Assembly: GCA_001917905.1 (NCBI GenBank)
Contig: MNEX01000282.1
Span: forward strand, 1 to 50,310
DNA from: Acidobacteria bacterium 13_1_40CM_65_14
GTDB taxonomy: Bacteria > Acidobacteriota > Vicinamibacteria > Vicinamibacterales > CAVVIG01
Direction: 5' to 3'
DNA: 50,310 nucleotides
Shown: positions 31,036-39,474 of the stretch, piece after piece
Numbering within the stretch: the stretch's first letter is position 1
Layout of the letters: every line of letters begins with the position of its first letter
Made by a program: the position numbers and the translations under genes
Notes under the pieces: model-generated
Database searches by the model: none
Told to the model about the DNA's origin: nothing
What the model saw: only the letters and a program-made list of their open reading frames with translations

Positions 31036-32481
31036 ATGGTCGACCTATCGTCTTCCCCCGCGTTCAGCTGGAAGTGTCCGGCGTGCGGCCGCCGCGTGCC
31101 GTCGAAGGTGCCGACCTGCAGGTGCGGCCATGAGCTGGACGCCGACCAAGCCGCTCGGTTGAGTGCGCCGCCCGTCGAAGACGCTGTCGCCACGCCGGAA
31201 CCCGGCGAAAACAACATCGCCGGAACCGTGGTCGCCGTGATCATGGCGCTGGTCGCGATCGGTGGCGCGGTCTATTGGATGAACAGCCACCGTAGAGATA
31301 CCGTCACCTCCGAGGTTGCGATCCCCGTTGGGGTCGATCCAGACGACGATCGCAAGGTGCCGCGGCCGGCTCGCGTTGTGAACGTTGAAGCGGCGGCCCA
31401 ACCGGCCGCGCAGCCGGCGTCCGCGCCGATACTCGTCGTCCCGGCTGCGACGCCTGCTCCGGTGCCGATGCCCACACCGCCACCGATGCCCGCAACCGGC
31501 GCGTCGCTCGAGGACATCATCGGAAGCGCCATGCTGGCGGTCGTCCGTGTTGAAACGAGTGGGGGTTCCGGATCCGGCTTCTTCATCAAGCCCGACACGA
31601 TTCTCACCAACGTGCACGTGGTCGGCAGCAATCTCTTGGTGACCATTCGCCGCCAGGACGGCAACACGCAGTCAGCGCGGGTCGAGACGACGGCGCCGGA
31701 GCTCGACATCGCGGTGCTGCGCATCTCGAGCGCGGACGGGAATCAGCCGACGCTGCGGCTCGGGTCCGTCACGCAGGCGCGTCCGGGTCAGGAAGTGATG
31801 GCGCTTGGCTCGCCGCTCGGTCTGCAGAACACCGTGACGCGCGGCATCGTGAGTGCGGTGCGGCAAGTGGGCGCGCTGACGCTCGTGCAGACCGACGCCG
31901 CGATCAATCCGGGCAACAGCGGCGGTCCGCTGCTCGGACGCCACGGCGACGTGATCGGGATCACGACCATGGGCATTGGATCGGCGGTCGCCCAGGGACT
32001 GTCGTTCGCCGTTGCGATCGATCATGCGCAGGCGCTCCTGGCCGGCCAGCGGCCGGCGAACGCCACCGGCACACCGCTCACGACGCTGAATCAGGCGATG
32101 AACGCGCAGTCGTTCTCGTCGGACAGCGATACGCGGCGCTCGCAGGGGACACAGACCTATCAGCGGACGATCGGGGCGATCGCGCGCAGAGCCGACGAGC
32201 TCGACGGCCGCTGGATCACGTTCAAGAAGTCGTGCTACGACGGCCGCGTCGTGGGCGCGTTCGAGCGCGAGTGGTTCGCGCTCTGGGAGGCGCGCGCGAT
32301 GCCGGGGCTCGTGTCGCCCGCGTGCGGCGCGATCTTCACCGATGTTCGCCGCATCGCCGACGACATCCGCGCCGCCGTGATCGCCGCTGAAGAAGCGGCG
32401 CGGCAGGCGGACGTGTACCCGGGCACGCGGCGCGATGTGCTCCGCACCTATCACCTCGACTACTCTGGTTGGGGACGCTAG
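31036..32481 (+). CDS. Membrane-anchored trypsin-like serine protease with zinc ribbon
   Basis: 481 residues. An N-terminal zinc ribbon (Cys14, Cys17, Cys28, Cys30 in WKCPACGRR and TCRCGHELD) is followed by one membrane span (about 56-77, TVVAVIMALVAIGGAVYWM) and a Pro/Ala-rich linker. The HtrA/Deg-like domain has His in LTNVHVVG, Asp in ELDIAVLRI and Ser in NPGNSGGPLLG. No PDZ domain is visible; the last 140 residues are unrecognised helices with one Cys pair (KKSCYDG, SPACGAIF). Topology predicts a cytoplasmic ribbon and periplasmic protease. It may serve envelope quality control; the link to the glycan genes is only positional. Confidence 0.85.
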   Translation: MVDLSSSPAFSWKCPACGRRVPSKVPTCRCGHELDADQAARLSAPPVEDAVATPEPGENNIAGTVVAVIMALVAIGGAVYWMNSHRRDTVTSEVAIPVGVDPDDDRKVPRPARVVNVEAAAQPAAQPASAPILVVPAATPAPVPMPTPPPMPATGASLEDIIGSAMLAVVRVETSGGSGSGFFIKPDTILTNVHVVGSNLLVTIRRQDGNTQSARVETTAPELDIAVLRISSADGNQPTLRLGSVTQARPGQEVMALGSPLGLQNTVTRGIVSAVRQVGALTLVQTDAAINPGNSGGPLLGRHGDVIGITTMGIGSAVAQGLSFAVAIDHAQALLAGQRPANATGTPLTTLNQAMNAQSFSSDSDTRRSQGTQTYQRTIGAIARRADELDGRWITFKKSCYDGRVVGAFEREWFALWEARAMPGLVSPACGAIFTDVRRIADDIRAAVIAAEEAARQADVYPGTRRDVLRTYHLDYSGWGR

Positions 32482-32612
32482 GGCAGGATAGGCGGGATAG
32501 GCAAGATAGGCAGGATGGGCGGGATGGGAGGCAGGAAGGTCTTGCCAATCGCCCATGCTGCCACCGGGCCTGCCCATCCCGCCCTTCCTGCCCACCCCGC
32601 CCTTGATATCAT
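32482..32612. repeat. GGCGGGAT minisatellite with inverted part
   Basis: About six units related to GGCAGGATA / GGCGGGATG fill 32482-32540. Complementary CCCGCCCTTCCTGCCCA units follow at 32575-32605, so the two halves can pair. It reaches to 9 bp before the next GT4 start. Non-coding. Confidence 0.75.
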
Positions 32613-32620
32613 CGCCACCG

Positions 32621-33733
32621 GTGCGCATAGGGATCGACGCACGAAAGCTCCACGACTTCGGCATCGGCACTTACATCCGAAACCTGCTGCGGCAGCTCGC
32701 GCGGCTCGACCGCGAGACCGAGTTCGTGGTGTTCTGCCGTCCCGACGATCGTGAGGCGCTGACGTCGCTCGGCGAGAACTTCCGGCCGGTCCCCGAGCGC
32801 TCCGCCAACTACTCGGTCGCCGAGCAGCTGTCGATTCCCCTCGCGCTGCGGCGTGAAGGCATCACGCTGTTTCACGCGCCGCACTACGTCCTGCCGCCGC
32901 TCGTGCGCTGCCGATCGGTCGTCACGATCCACGACTGCATCCATCTGATGTTTCCGCAGTATCTGCCCAGCCGTCTCGCGCTGCAGTACGCGCGCACGTC
33001 GATTGCGCTGGCGGCGCGCCGGGCCGCCCGGGTCATGACCGTCTCGGAGAGCTCGAAGCGCGACATCCTGCGGTTCGTCGACGTGAAGCCGGAGAAGATC
33101 GACGTGATCTACAACGCGTACGACGAGCGATTCACCATCGAGCCGCGCGAGGAAGACGTCGTGCGCGTCCGCGAGCGCTATCAGCTGCACGACGAGTTCG
33201 TGCTCTACGCCGGCAACGTCAAGCCGCACAAAAACCTCGAGCGGCTGATCGACGCGTTCGATCTGGTACGCAAGCGCGGCCTGGATCATCTGAAGCTCGT
33301 GATGATCGGCGACGACATCTCGAAGTACACCGCGCTGCGCCGGGCCGTGCACCAGCATCAGCTGCACAAGTACGTCCGCTTCCTCGGCTATCTGCCGGAA
33401 GAGACGCTCGCGGTGATGTACCGGCTCGCCGGTGTGTTCGTGTTCCCGTCGCTCTACGAAGGCTTCGGCCTGCCGCCCCTCGAGGCGATGGCGAGCGGCA
33501 CGCCGGTCGTCACGTCGAACGTGTCGTCGCTGCCCGAGGTGGCGGGCGACGCCGCGGTGCTGGTCGATCCGTACGACGCGCTCTCGATTGCCGACGGCAT
33601 CCATCGCGTGCTGACCGACGAGACGCTGCGCCGCGATCTCCGCAAGAAGGGCGTCGCGCGCGCCGGCATGTTTTCGTGGGAAGCGTCGGTCCGGCGCGTC
33701 CACAAGATCTACATGCAGATCGCGAAACAATGA
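32621..33733 (+). CDS. GT4-family glycosyltransferase
   Basis: 370 residues from GTG 32621 (MRIGIDARKLHDFGIGTYIR). GT-B motifs: VVTIHDCIHLMFPQYLPSR, AARVMTVSESSKRDIL, EFVLYAGNVKPHKNLERLID, GVFVFPSLYEGFGLPPLEAM. It resembles mannosyl/rhamnosyl transferases of exopolysaccharide clusters. Longer readings would translate the minisatellite as Pro-rich sequence and are rejected. No ribosome site is obvious. Confidence 0.88.
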   Translation: MRIGIDARKLHDFGIGTYIRNLLRQLARLDRETEFVVFCRPDDREALTSLGENFRPVPERSANYSVAEQLSIPLALRREGITLFHAPHYVLPPLVRCRSVVTIHDCIHLMFPQYLPSRLALQYARTSIALAARRAARVMTVSESSKRDILRFVDVKPEKIDVIYNAYDERFTIEPREEDVVRVRERYQLHDEFVLYAGNVKPHKNLERLIDAFDLVRKRGLDHLKLVMIGDDISKYTALRRAVHQHQLHKYVRFLGYLPEETLAVMYRLAGVFVFPSLYEGFGLPPLEAMASGTPVVTSNVSSLPEVAGDAAVLVDPYDALSIADGIHRVLTDETLRRDLRKKGVARAGMFSWEASVRRVHKIYMQIAKQ

Positions 33734-33740
33734 ACACAGC

Positions 33741-33808
33741 GTTCTGTTCTAGATACACGCGAGCGCCACGGCGCGAGCGTGTCAGGCGTGGGGGTGGGGC
33801 CCCACGCC
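33741..33808 (+). repeat. Start-codon hairpin repeat, copy 5 (upstream of GT4)
   Basis: The core stem GGCGTGGGG / CCCCACGCC around GTGGGG (33785-33808) ends 8 nt before the next ATG. The distal tract is TTCTAGATACACGCGAGCG. This is the only plus-strand copy, and it precedes a plus-strand gene, so orientation relative to the gene is kept. Confidence 0.8.
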
Positions 33809-33816
33809 CATAACAA

Positions 33817-34923
33817 ATGAGCGTCGCCCTCGTCCACGACTGGCTGACCGGCATGCGCGGCGGCGAGCGCGTGCTCGAAGCCCTCTGCGAGCGCTATCCC
33901 GAGGCCGAATTGTTCACGCTGCTCCACGTCCCCGGATCGGTGACGCCGTCCATCGAGCAGCGGCCGATTCACACCTCAGCGCTGCAGTACTTGCCCGGCA
34001 TCCGCCACTACTACCGTGAATGCCTTCCGCTGTTTCCGGTGCTCGTCGAGCAATTCGATCTGGAACGGTTCGACCTCGTCATCAGCAGCAGCCACTGCGT
34101 TGCCAAGTCTGTGCTGACGCGGTCCGATGCGCTGCACATCTGCTACTGCCACACGCCGATGCGCTACGCGTGGGATCAGTTCGGCGCGTACTTCGGCGCG
34201 GATCGGATCGGATGGGCTGCGAGCCGGCTGATGCGGTCGGTGATGGCGCGTCTGGCGCGATGGGATCGCGCCACGTCGGACCGCGTCGACCGCTATGTGA
34301 CGAACTCACAGCATGTTGCCCGCCGGATCCGGACGTACTATAATCGCGACGCGATTGTGGTCTATCCGCCTGTCGACACCGATTTTTTTCATCCCGACGC
34401 GGCCGTGCCCGAGCGATACGCGCTGGTCGTGTCGGCGCTGGTCCCCTACAAGCGAATCGACGTGGCGATCGAGGCATGCCGTCGCGCGCGCCTGCCGCTG
34501 AAGATCGTCGGCAAGGGACCGGATCGCGCGCGCCTCGAGCGCGCGGCGCGCGCGAACGGCCCGGGCAGCGACGTCGAGTTCCTCGGCCGCGTCCCTGACG
34601 ATCGGCTCCGCGATCTCTATCGCCGCGCGTGGCTGACGTTGATGACCGGCGAAGAGGATTTCGGGATCGCGCCGGTCGAAGCCCAGGCGTGCGGACGGCC
34701 GGTCGTCGCGCTCGCCCGCGGCGGCGCGCTCGAGACCGTCATCCCCGGCGAGACGGGCGTGCTCGTCGACGAGCTCACCCCGTCAGCGTTTGCCGACGCC
34801 GTCGCGCAGGCGCTCGAGGCGCGATTCGATTCGGCCGCAATCCGGCGCCACGCGGAACAATTCGGACGCCAACGCTTCCGCAAGGACATGGCCGCGGTGA
34901 TCGAAGAGACCGCTGCATGCTGA
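33817..34923 (+). CDS. GT4-family glycosyltransferase
   Basis: 368 residues: MSVALVHDWLTGMRGGERVL, LHICYCHTPMRYAWDQF, YVTNSQHVARRIRTYYNRD, VVYPPVDTDFF, YALVVSALVPYKRIDVAIEA, LTLMTGEEDFGIAPVEAQAC. This set (CHTPMRY, PxDxxxF, EDFGI) is typical of mannosyltransferase-like GT4 enzymes adjacent to initiating sugar transferases. It overlaps the next gene by 7 nt. Confidence 0.9.
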   Translation: MSVALVHDWLTGMRGGERVLEALCERYPEAELFTLLHVPGSVTPSIEQRPIHTSALQYLPGIRHYYRECLPLFPVLVEQFDLERFDLVISSSHCVAKSVLTRSDALHICYCHTPMRYAWDQFGAYFGADRIGWAASRLMRSVMARLARWDRATSDRVDRYVTNSQHVARRIRTYYNRDAIVVYPPVDTDFFHPDAAVPERYALVVSALVPYKRIDVAIEACRRARLPLKIVGKGPDRARLERAARANGPGSDVEFLGRVPDDRLRDLYRRAWLTLMTGEEDFGIAPVEAQACGRPVVALARGGALETVIPGETGVLVDELTPSAFADAVAQALEARFDSAAIRRHAEQFGRQRFRKDMAAVIEETAAC

Positions 34924-36356
34924 ACCGTCACAACCGGCTGCTCGTGACGGTTCACGTGCTGTCGGATTCGCTGCTCGCGGTCACCGCGTTTCTCCTCACC
35001 TACTATCTCCGGTTCCACACGGGACTCATTCCCGCGCCGAAGGGCATTCCCCCGCTGGAGCAGTACATCAACCTGTTGCCCTTCATCGCGGTGCTCGTGC
35101 CGGTCGGCTTCCAGTTGCAGGGACTCTATCGGCTGCGGCGCGGCCGCTCGCGCGTCGACGATTTCTTCGCGGTCTTGGTCGGCAGCATCCTCGCCGTCGT
35201 GTTCGGGATCGTCGCGACGATATACGTCGAGATCTATTTCGCGACGCCGGCCGCACGCGATCGCGGCGCGTTCGAAGTGTCACAGGCCGCCTGGGCGATC
35301 TTCCTCGTCCTGAACGTCGCGCTCACGTTCACGTCGCGCGAAGTCGTGCGCGAAGCGCTGGAGCGCCGCTGGCGCGCGGGCATCGGGCTCAAACGGATTC
35401 TGATCGCCGGATCCGGCGAGCTGGGCCGCCTCGTCGCCGACAAGATTCTCGAACATCGAGAGCTCGGGTACCAGATCGTCGGCTTCGTCGACGATCGCGC
35501 GTCGGGCGATCACCTCGGCTACCGTGGTCTGCCGCTCCTCGGCACCATCGACGATGCGGCGGACATCTGTCAGCGGGAGTCGGTGGATCATCTCTACGTC
35601 GCGCTGCCGCCCGAGCAGCACGTCCGCATGCTGCAGCTCATCGACAGCACCAGCCGCGAGTTCGTCGACGTCAAGGTCGTGCCCGATCTGTTGCAGGTCA
35701 TCGCGCTGCGCGCGCGGCTCGAGGATCTCGACGGCATCCCCGTCATCAACATCAACGACGTTCCGCTGCAGGGCTTCAACAGCATCGTCAAGCGCGCGAT
35801 CGATATCGCGATCTCGTTCGTCGCCCTCGTCGCGCTCACCATTCCCTTCAGCGTCATCGCGGCGCTCATCAAGCTCACGTCGCGCGGACCGGTGTTCTAC
35901 CGCCAGCTACGCATGGGGCTCGACGGCTCGCCGTTCATGATCTACAAGTTCCGCTCGATGTACGACGATGCGGAGGCCGACACCGGACCGGTGTTCGCGA
36001 GCGATCAGGATCCGCGGCGTACGCCGGTCGGCAGGGTGCTCCGCCAGTCGAACGTCGACGAGCTGCCGCAGTTCTGGAACGTGCTGCGCGGCGAGATGTC
36101 GATTGTCGGTCCGCGTCCAGAGCGGCCGAACTTCGTCGCTGAGTTCAAGCACAAGATCCCGCAGTACATGCTGCGCCACAAGGTGAAGGCCGGCATCACG
36201 GGCTGGGCGCAGGTCAACGGCTGGCGCGGGAACACGTCGATTGAAAAGCGGATCGAGTACGACCTGTACTACATCGAGAACTGGTCGGTGCGGCTCGACC
36301 TGAAGATCATGTGGCTCACGCTCCTGCGAGGCTTCTTTCATAAGCCTGCGTACTGA
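34917..36356 (+). CDS. Undecaprenyl-phosphate sugar-1-phosphate transferase (WcaJ-like)
   Basis: 479 residues from ATG 34917. Membrane spans near the N-terminus (HVLSDSLLAVTAFLLTYYLR) are followed by a Rossmann-like CoA-binding-type domain (ILIAGSGELGRLVADKILEH). The catalytic sugar-transferase domain has KRAIDIAISFVALVALTIPF, FRSMYDDAEADTGP, MSIVGPRPERPNFV and GITGWAQVNGWRGNTSIEKR. It loads the first hexose-1-P onto undecaprenyl phosphate, starting the repeat unit. It is immediately followed (0 nt gap) by the UDP-GlcA decarboxylase. Confidence 0.92.
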   Translation: MLNRHNRLLVTVHVLSDSLLAVTAFLLTYYLRFHTGLIPAPKGIPPLEQYINLLPFIAVLVPVGFQLQGLYRLRRGRSRVDDFFAVLVGSILAVVFGIVATIYVEIYFATPAARDRGAFEVSQAAWAIFLVLNVALTFTSREVVREALERRWRAGIGLKRILIAGSGELGRLVADKILEHRELGYQIVGFVDDRASGDHLGYRGLPLLGTIDDAADICQRESVDHLYVALPPEQHVRMLQLIDSTSREFVDVKVVPDLLQVIALRARLEDLDGIPVININDVPLQGFNSIVKRAIDIAISFVALVALTIPFSVIAALIKLTSRGPVFYRQLRMGLDGSPFMIYKFRSMYDDAEADTGPVFASDQDPRRTPVGRVLRQSNVDELPQFWNVLRGEMSIVGPRPERPNFVAEFKHKIPQYMLRHKVKAGITGWAQVNGWRGNTSIEKRIEYDLYYIENWSVRLDLKIMWLTLLRGFFHKPAY

Positions 36357-37292
36357 ATGAAAAAGCGCGTCGTCATTACCGGCGCTGCGGGCTTTATCGG
36401 ATCGCATCTCGCGGAGACGCTGCTCGATCGGGGCTACACGGTCATCGGCATCGACAACCTGCGGACCGGCGACACCGCGAACATCTCGCACCTCGCCAAC
36501 CGCGACTTCTCGTTCATCAAGCACGACGTCACCAACTACATCTACATCGACGGCCCGGTCGACTTCGTGCTGCACTGGGCGAGCCCCGCCAGTCCGATCG
36601 ACTACCTCGAGCTGCCGATTCCGACGCTGAAGGTCGGCGCGCTCGGCACGCACAAGGCGCTCGGTCTCGCCAAAGCGAAGGCCGCGCGCTTCGTGCTCGC
36701 GTCGACCTCGGAGGTGTACGGCGATCCGCTCGAGCATCCGCAGAAGGAAACCTACTGGGGCCACGTCAACCCGGTGGGACCGCGCGGCGTCTACGACGAA
36801 GCCAAACGCTTCGCCGAGGCGATGACGATGGCGTATCACCGCTATCACGGGGTGGATACGAAGATCGTGCGTATCTTCAACACGTACGGCCCGCGGATGC
36901 GCGTCAACGACGGCCGTGCGGTGCCGGCGTTCATGTCGCAGGCGCTGCGCAACGAGGACGTCACCGTTTTCGGCGACGGCACGCAGACGCGCAGCTTCAC
37001 CTACATCACCGATCTCGTCGACGGCATCATCAGGCTGATGCTCTCTTCGGAGAACGATCCGATCAACATCGGCAACCCGCGCGAGATGACGATTGCGGAG
37101 ATCGCCGACACGATCATCAGGATGACCGGGTCCACGAGCCAAGTCGTCTACAAGCCGCTGCCGACCGACGACCCGAAGCAGCGCCGTCCCGACATCACCC
37201 GCGCGCGGACGCTGCTGCAGTGGGAGCCGACAGTCGCGCTCGAACAGGGGCTCGTGAAGACGATCGAGTACTTCCGCACGAAAGTTCGATAG
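36357..37292 (+). CDS. uxs: UDP-glucuronate decarboxylase (UDP-xylose synthase)
   Basis: 311-residue SDR enzyme. NAD site [20 protein letters not shown]; Uxs-type [19 protein letters not shown] and [20 protein letters not shown]; catalytic [29 protein letters not shown]. These match bacterial UDP-xylose synthases better than 4-epimerases or dTDP-glucose dehydratases. With ugd in the window, UDP-Glc to UDP-GlcA to UDP-Xyl is complete, so the glycan may contain xylose. Confidence 0.88.
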   Translation: MKKRVVITGAAGFIGSHLAETLLDRGYTVIGIDNLRTGDTANISHLANRDFSFIKHDVTNYIYIDGPVDFVLHWASPASPIDYLELPIPTLKVGALGTHKALGLAKAKAARFVLASTSEVYGDPLEHPQKETYWGHVNPVGPRGVYDEAKRFAEAMTMAYHRYHGVDTKIVRIFNTYGPRMRVNDGRAVPAFMSQALRNEDVTVFGDGTQTRSFTYITDLVDGIIRLMLSSENDPINIGNPREMTIAEIADTIIRMTGSTSQVVYKPLPTDDPKQRRPDITRARTLLQWEPTVALEQGLVKTIEYFRTKVR

Positions 37293-37327
37293 CGGCATCG
37301 GCCGCGTCCCCCGTTTCATTTTTCCTC

Positions 37328-37384
37328 TTGACAAGCTCTGGCGACTCGCCTAAGAGTATTACTGTGCTAGTTCAGTAGCACAGT
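37328..37384 (+). promoter_or_regulatory. Promoter with perfect palindromic YtrA-type operator
   Basis: TTGACA (37328-37333) and a weak -10 TAAGAG (37351-37356) are 17 bp apart. A perfect inverted repeat ACTGTGCTA ... TAGCACAGT with a 6-bp spacer (37361-37384) covers the predicted start of transcription and ends 5 bp before the regulator's ATG. This layout implies autorepression by the GntR protein. Confidence 0.8.
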
Positions 37385-37389
37385 TACCC

Positions 37390-37788
37390 ATGATGTTTCG
37401 ACCGAATCCCTCGTCGGGCGTTCCCATCTACCTCCAGTTGATGGAGCAGGTGAAGCACGGCATCGAAACGGGCGCGCTCCGGCCGGGCGAGCAGCTGCCC
37501 GGCATCCGTCCTCTCGCGGAGGAGCTCGTGATCAACCCGAATACGGTGGCCAAGGCCTACCGCGAGCTCGAACACGAAGGGATCATCGAGCTGCGCCATG
37601 GCGCGGGCGCATTCGTCTCTGCGACTGCGCGGGCGAAGAAGCTCACCGACAAGCTTCGCGCCGGGCAGGCCATCGTCGCGGCCGCCATGGAGAAACTGCG
37701 CGCGCGCGGAGTGACCGACGAGGAGATCCGGCGGTTGTTCGAGGCGGAGCTGGCGGGATTAGCGAAGCCAGGAGGTCATCGTGAGTGA
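37390..37788 (+). CDS. GntR-family (YtrA-type) transcriptional regulator
   Basis: 132 residues. The winged helix (about 10-75) has IYLQLMEQVKHGIETG, GIRPLAEELVINPNTVAKAY and EHEGIIELRHGAGAFVSA. The short C-terminal tail (about 75-132) without a ligand-binding domain defines the YtrA subfamily, which controls adjacent ABC exporters. Its stop overlaps the ATPase start. The palindrome next to its own start is the likely operator. Confidence 0.92.
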   Translation: MMFRPNPSSGVPIYLQLMEQVKHGIETGALRPGEQLPGIRPLAEELVINPNTVAKAYRELEHEGIIELRHGAGAFVSATARAKKLTDKLRAGQAIVAAAMEKLRARGVTDEEIRRLFEAELAGLAKPGGHRE

Positions 37789-38680
37789 CCGGTTCGTGAT
37801 CGAAACGGCCGACCTGCGGAAGAACTACGACGGCGTGGAGGCCGTACGCGGTTTGAGCCTCCAGGTGTCCGGGGGCTCCATCTACGGGTTTCTGGGACGC
37901 AACGGCGCCGGCAAGACGACCACCATCAAAGTTCTGCTGGGCATGGCCCGACCGACCAGCGGGCACGCCCGCGTGTTCGGCCTGCCGGCCGATGCGGAGG
38001 ACGCGAGCGTGGAAATCCGAGGTCGAACGGGGTTTGTCAGCGAGGAGAAGGAGCTCTACGACTACATGACAGTGGAGGAGATGATCCGCTTCACTGCTCC
38101 GTTTTTTCCGCGATGGCGCGGCGACCTGGAGCAGCGGTATGTCCACAAGTTCGAGCTGCCACTGGACCGGAAGGTCAAGGCGCTCTCGCGCGGCATGCGC
38201 ACCAAACTCGCCTTGCTGCTGGCGCTGTGCCGCGGCGCGGAACTGCTGATCCTCGACGAGCCGACCTCGGGACTCGACCCGGCGATGACCGAGGAAGTTT
38301 TGCAGGCGCTCGTGTCCCATGTGGCCAGCGAGGAGATGACGGTGTTCTTCTCCTCGCATCAGATCGCCGAGGTGGACCAGATCGCCGACCACGTCGCCAT
38401 CATCGATCGCGGCCGCGCGGTGGTGACGGGTGCGCTCGACGACCTTCGCGAGAACTTCCGCCGCATCCAACTCGTGTTCGACGGCGACGCGCCGGAGCCG
38501 GCGTTCCGCGCGCCGGGCGTCGTGCGCGTGCGGCGCAAGGGTCGTGTGCTGACAGTGTTGTCGAGTGCAGGCGCGGAGCGGATCCTCGACGAGGCGCGTG
38601 CGCTCAACCCGGTGTCGGTGGACGTTGTCCCCGTCACGCTGAAAGAAATCTTCCTCGAGACCGTGACCGCGGAGGACTGA
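37781..38680 (+). CDS. ABC transporter ATP-binding protein
   Basis: 299 residues. Walker A FLGRNGAGKTTTIKVLLGMA, signature LSRGMRTKLALLLAL, Walker B LLILDEPTSGLDP, switch His in FFSSHQIAEVDQI, and a C-terminal regulatory extension (VRRKGRVLTVLSS). It powers the adjacent permease in a CcmA/YtrB-like exporter. GTG 37781 has AGGAGG upstream and overlaps the regulator's end. Confidence 0.92.
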   Translation: MSDRFVIETADLRKNYDGVEAVRGLSLQVSGGSIYGFLGRNGAGKTTTIKVLLGMARPTSGHARVFGLPADAEDASVEIRGRTGFVSEEKELYDYMTVEEMIRFTAPFFPRWRGDLEQRYVHKFELPLDRKVKALSRGMRTKLALLLALCRGAELLILDEPTSGLDPAMTEEVLQALVSHVASEEMTVFFSSHQIAEVDQIADHVAIIDRGRAVVTGALDDLRENFRRIQLVFDGDAPEPAFRAPGVVRVRRKGRVLTVLSSAGAERILDEARALNPVSVDVVPVTLKEIFLETVTAED

Positions 38681-38681
38681 C

Positions 38682-39449
38682 ATGCTCTGGTACAAGTCGT
38701 GGCTGGAAACCCGCTGGCAGTTTCTGATCGGCCTGGTCGTGCTGATGCTCTCCGCCGCCGGCACCGTGATCGCCTATCCCAAAGTGATGAAGCTGATGCC
38801 GATGGTGCCCACGATCGACGTCAGCGGAGAGCTTGGCCGCCGCATCAGGGAAGCGGCGGAACTGGCGCGAAGCTACCGCGGCTATGTCTGGTCGCAATCG
38901 TTCGGGCAAAACCTGACGCAGATGGCCACGCTCTTTGCCGCGCTGCTCGGGAGCGGAAGCCCGCTCTCGCAAGGCTCTCGAGGCGCGGCGCTGTTCACGC
39001 TGTCGCTGCCGGTCTCCCGCAACCGCCTGCTCACGGTTCGGGCCGCGGCGAATCTCACGGAATTGCTCGCGCTCGCCGTCGCCCCTTCGCTCCTGCTCAC
39101 GCTGCTCTCGCCGGCCATCGGGCAGAGCTACAGCATCAAAGACGCGCTGGCCCACAGTGTGTGCCTGTTCATGGCCGGCACCGTGTTTTTCAGCCTGGCG
39201 TTTCTGCTGTCCACGGTGTTCAGCGACGTGTGGCGGCCGTGGCTGCTGGCGTGCGCGGTGGCGGTAGTGCTGGCGCTGTGTGCATTGGTCATTCCGGAGC
39301 TGTCGCGCTACAGCATTTTCCGAGTGATGAGTGGGGAGGACTATTTCCGTGGTCGTGGATTGCCGTGGCTGGGACTGCTCGCCAGCGCGGCGGTGTCGGT
39401 GGCGATGCTGTACGTCGCCGCTAAAAACGTCGCGCGCCAGGATTTCTGA
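38682..39449 (+). CDS. ABC-2 type permease
   Basis: 255 residues with about six membrane spans (QFLIGLVVLMLSAAGTVIAY; TELLALAVAPSLLLTLLSPA; FMAGTVFFSLAFLLSTVFSD; LLACAVAVVLALCALVIPEL). An ABC-2 hallmark SRGAALFTLSLPVSRNRLL sits between the second and third. It starts 1 nt after the ATPase stop. The substrate is unknown; YtrA-linked exporters often handle peptides, antibiotics or lipids. Confidence 0.85.
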   Translation: MLWYKSWLETRWQFLIGLVVLMLSAAGTVIAYPKVMKLMPMVPTIDVSGELGRRIREAAELARSYRGYVWSQSFGQNLTQMATLFAALLGSGSPLSQGSRGAALFTLSLPVSRNRLLTVRAAANLTELLALAVAPSLLLTLLSPAIGQSYSIKDALAHSVCLFMAGTVFFSLAFLLSTVFSDVWRPWLLACAVAVVLALCALVIPELSRYSIFRVMSGEDYFRGRGLPWLGLLASAAVSVAMLYVAAKNVARQDF

Positions 39450-39474
39450 CGCGCATAGCAAAAGGAGAACCGTG

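Noticed and set aside
32482..32612. CRISPR-like array because of the short repeats
   Set aside because: Units are 8-10 bp, contiguous and degenerate with no spacers; no cas gene is in the window.
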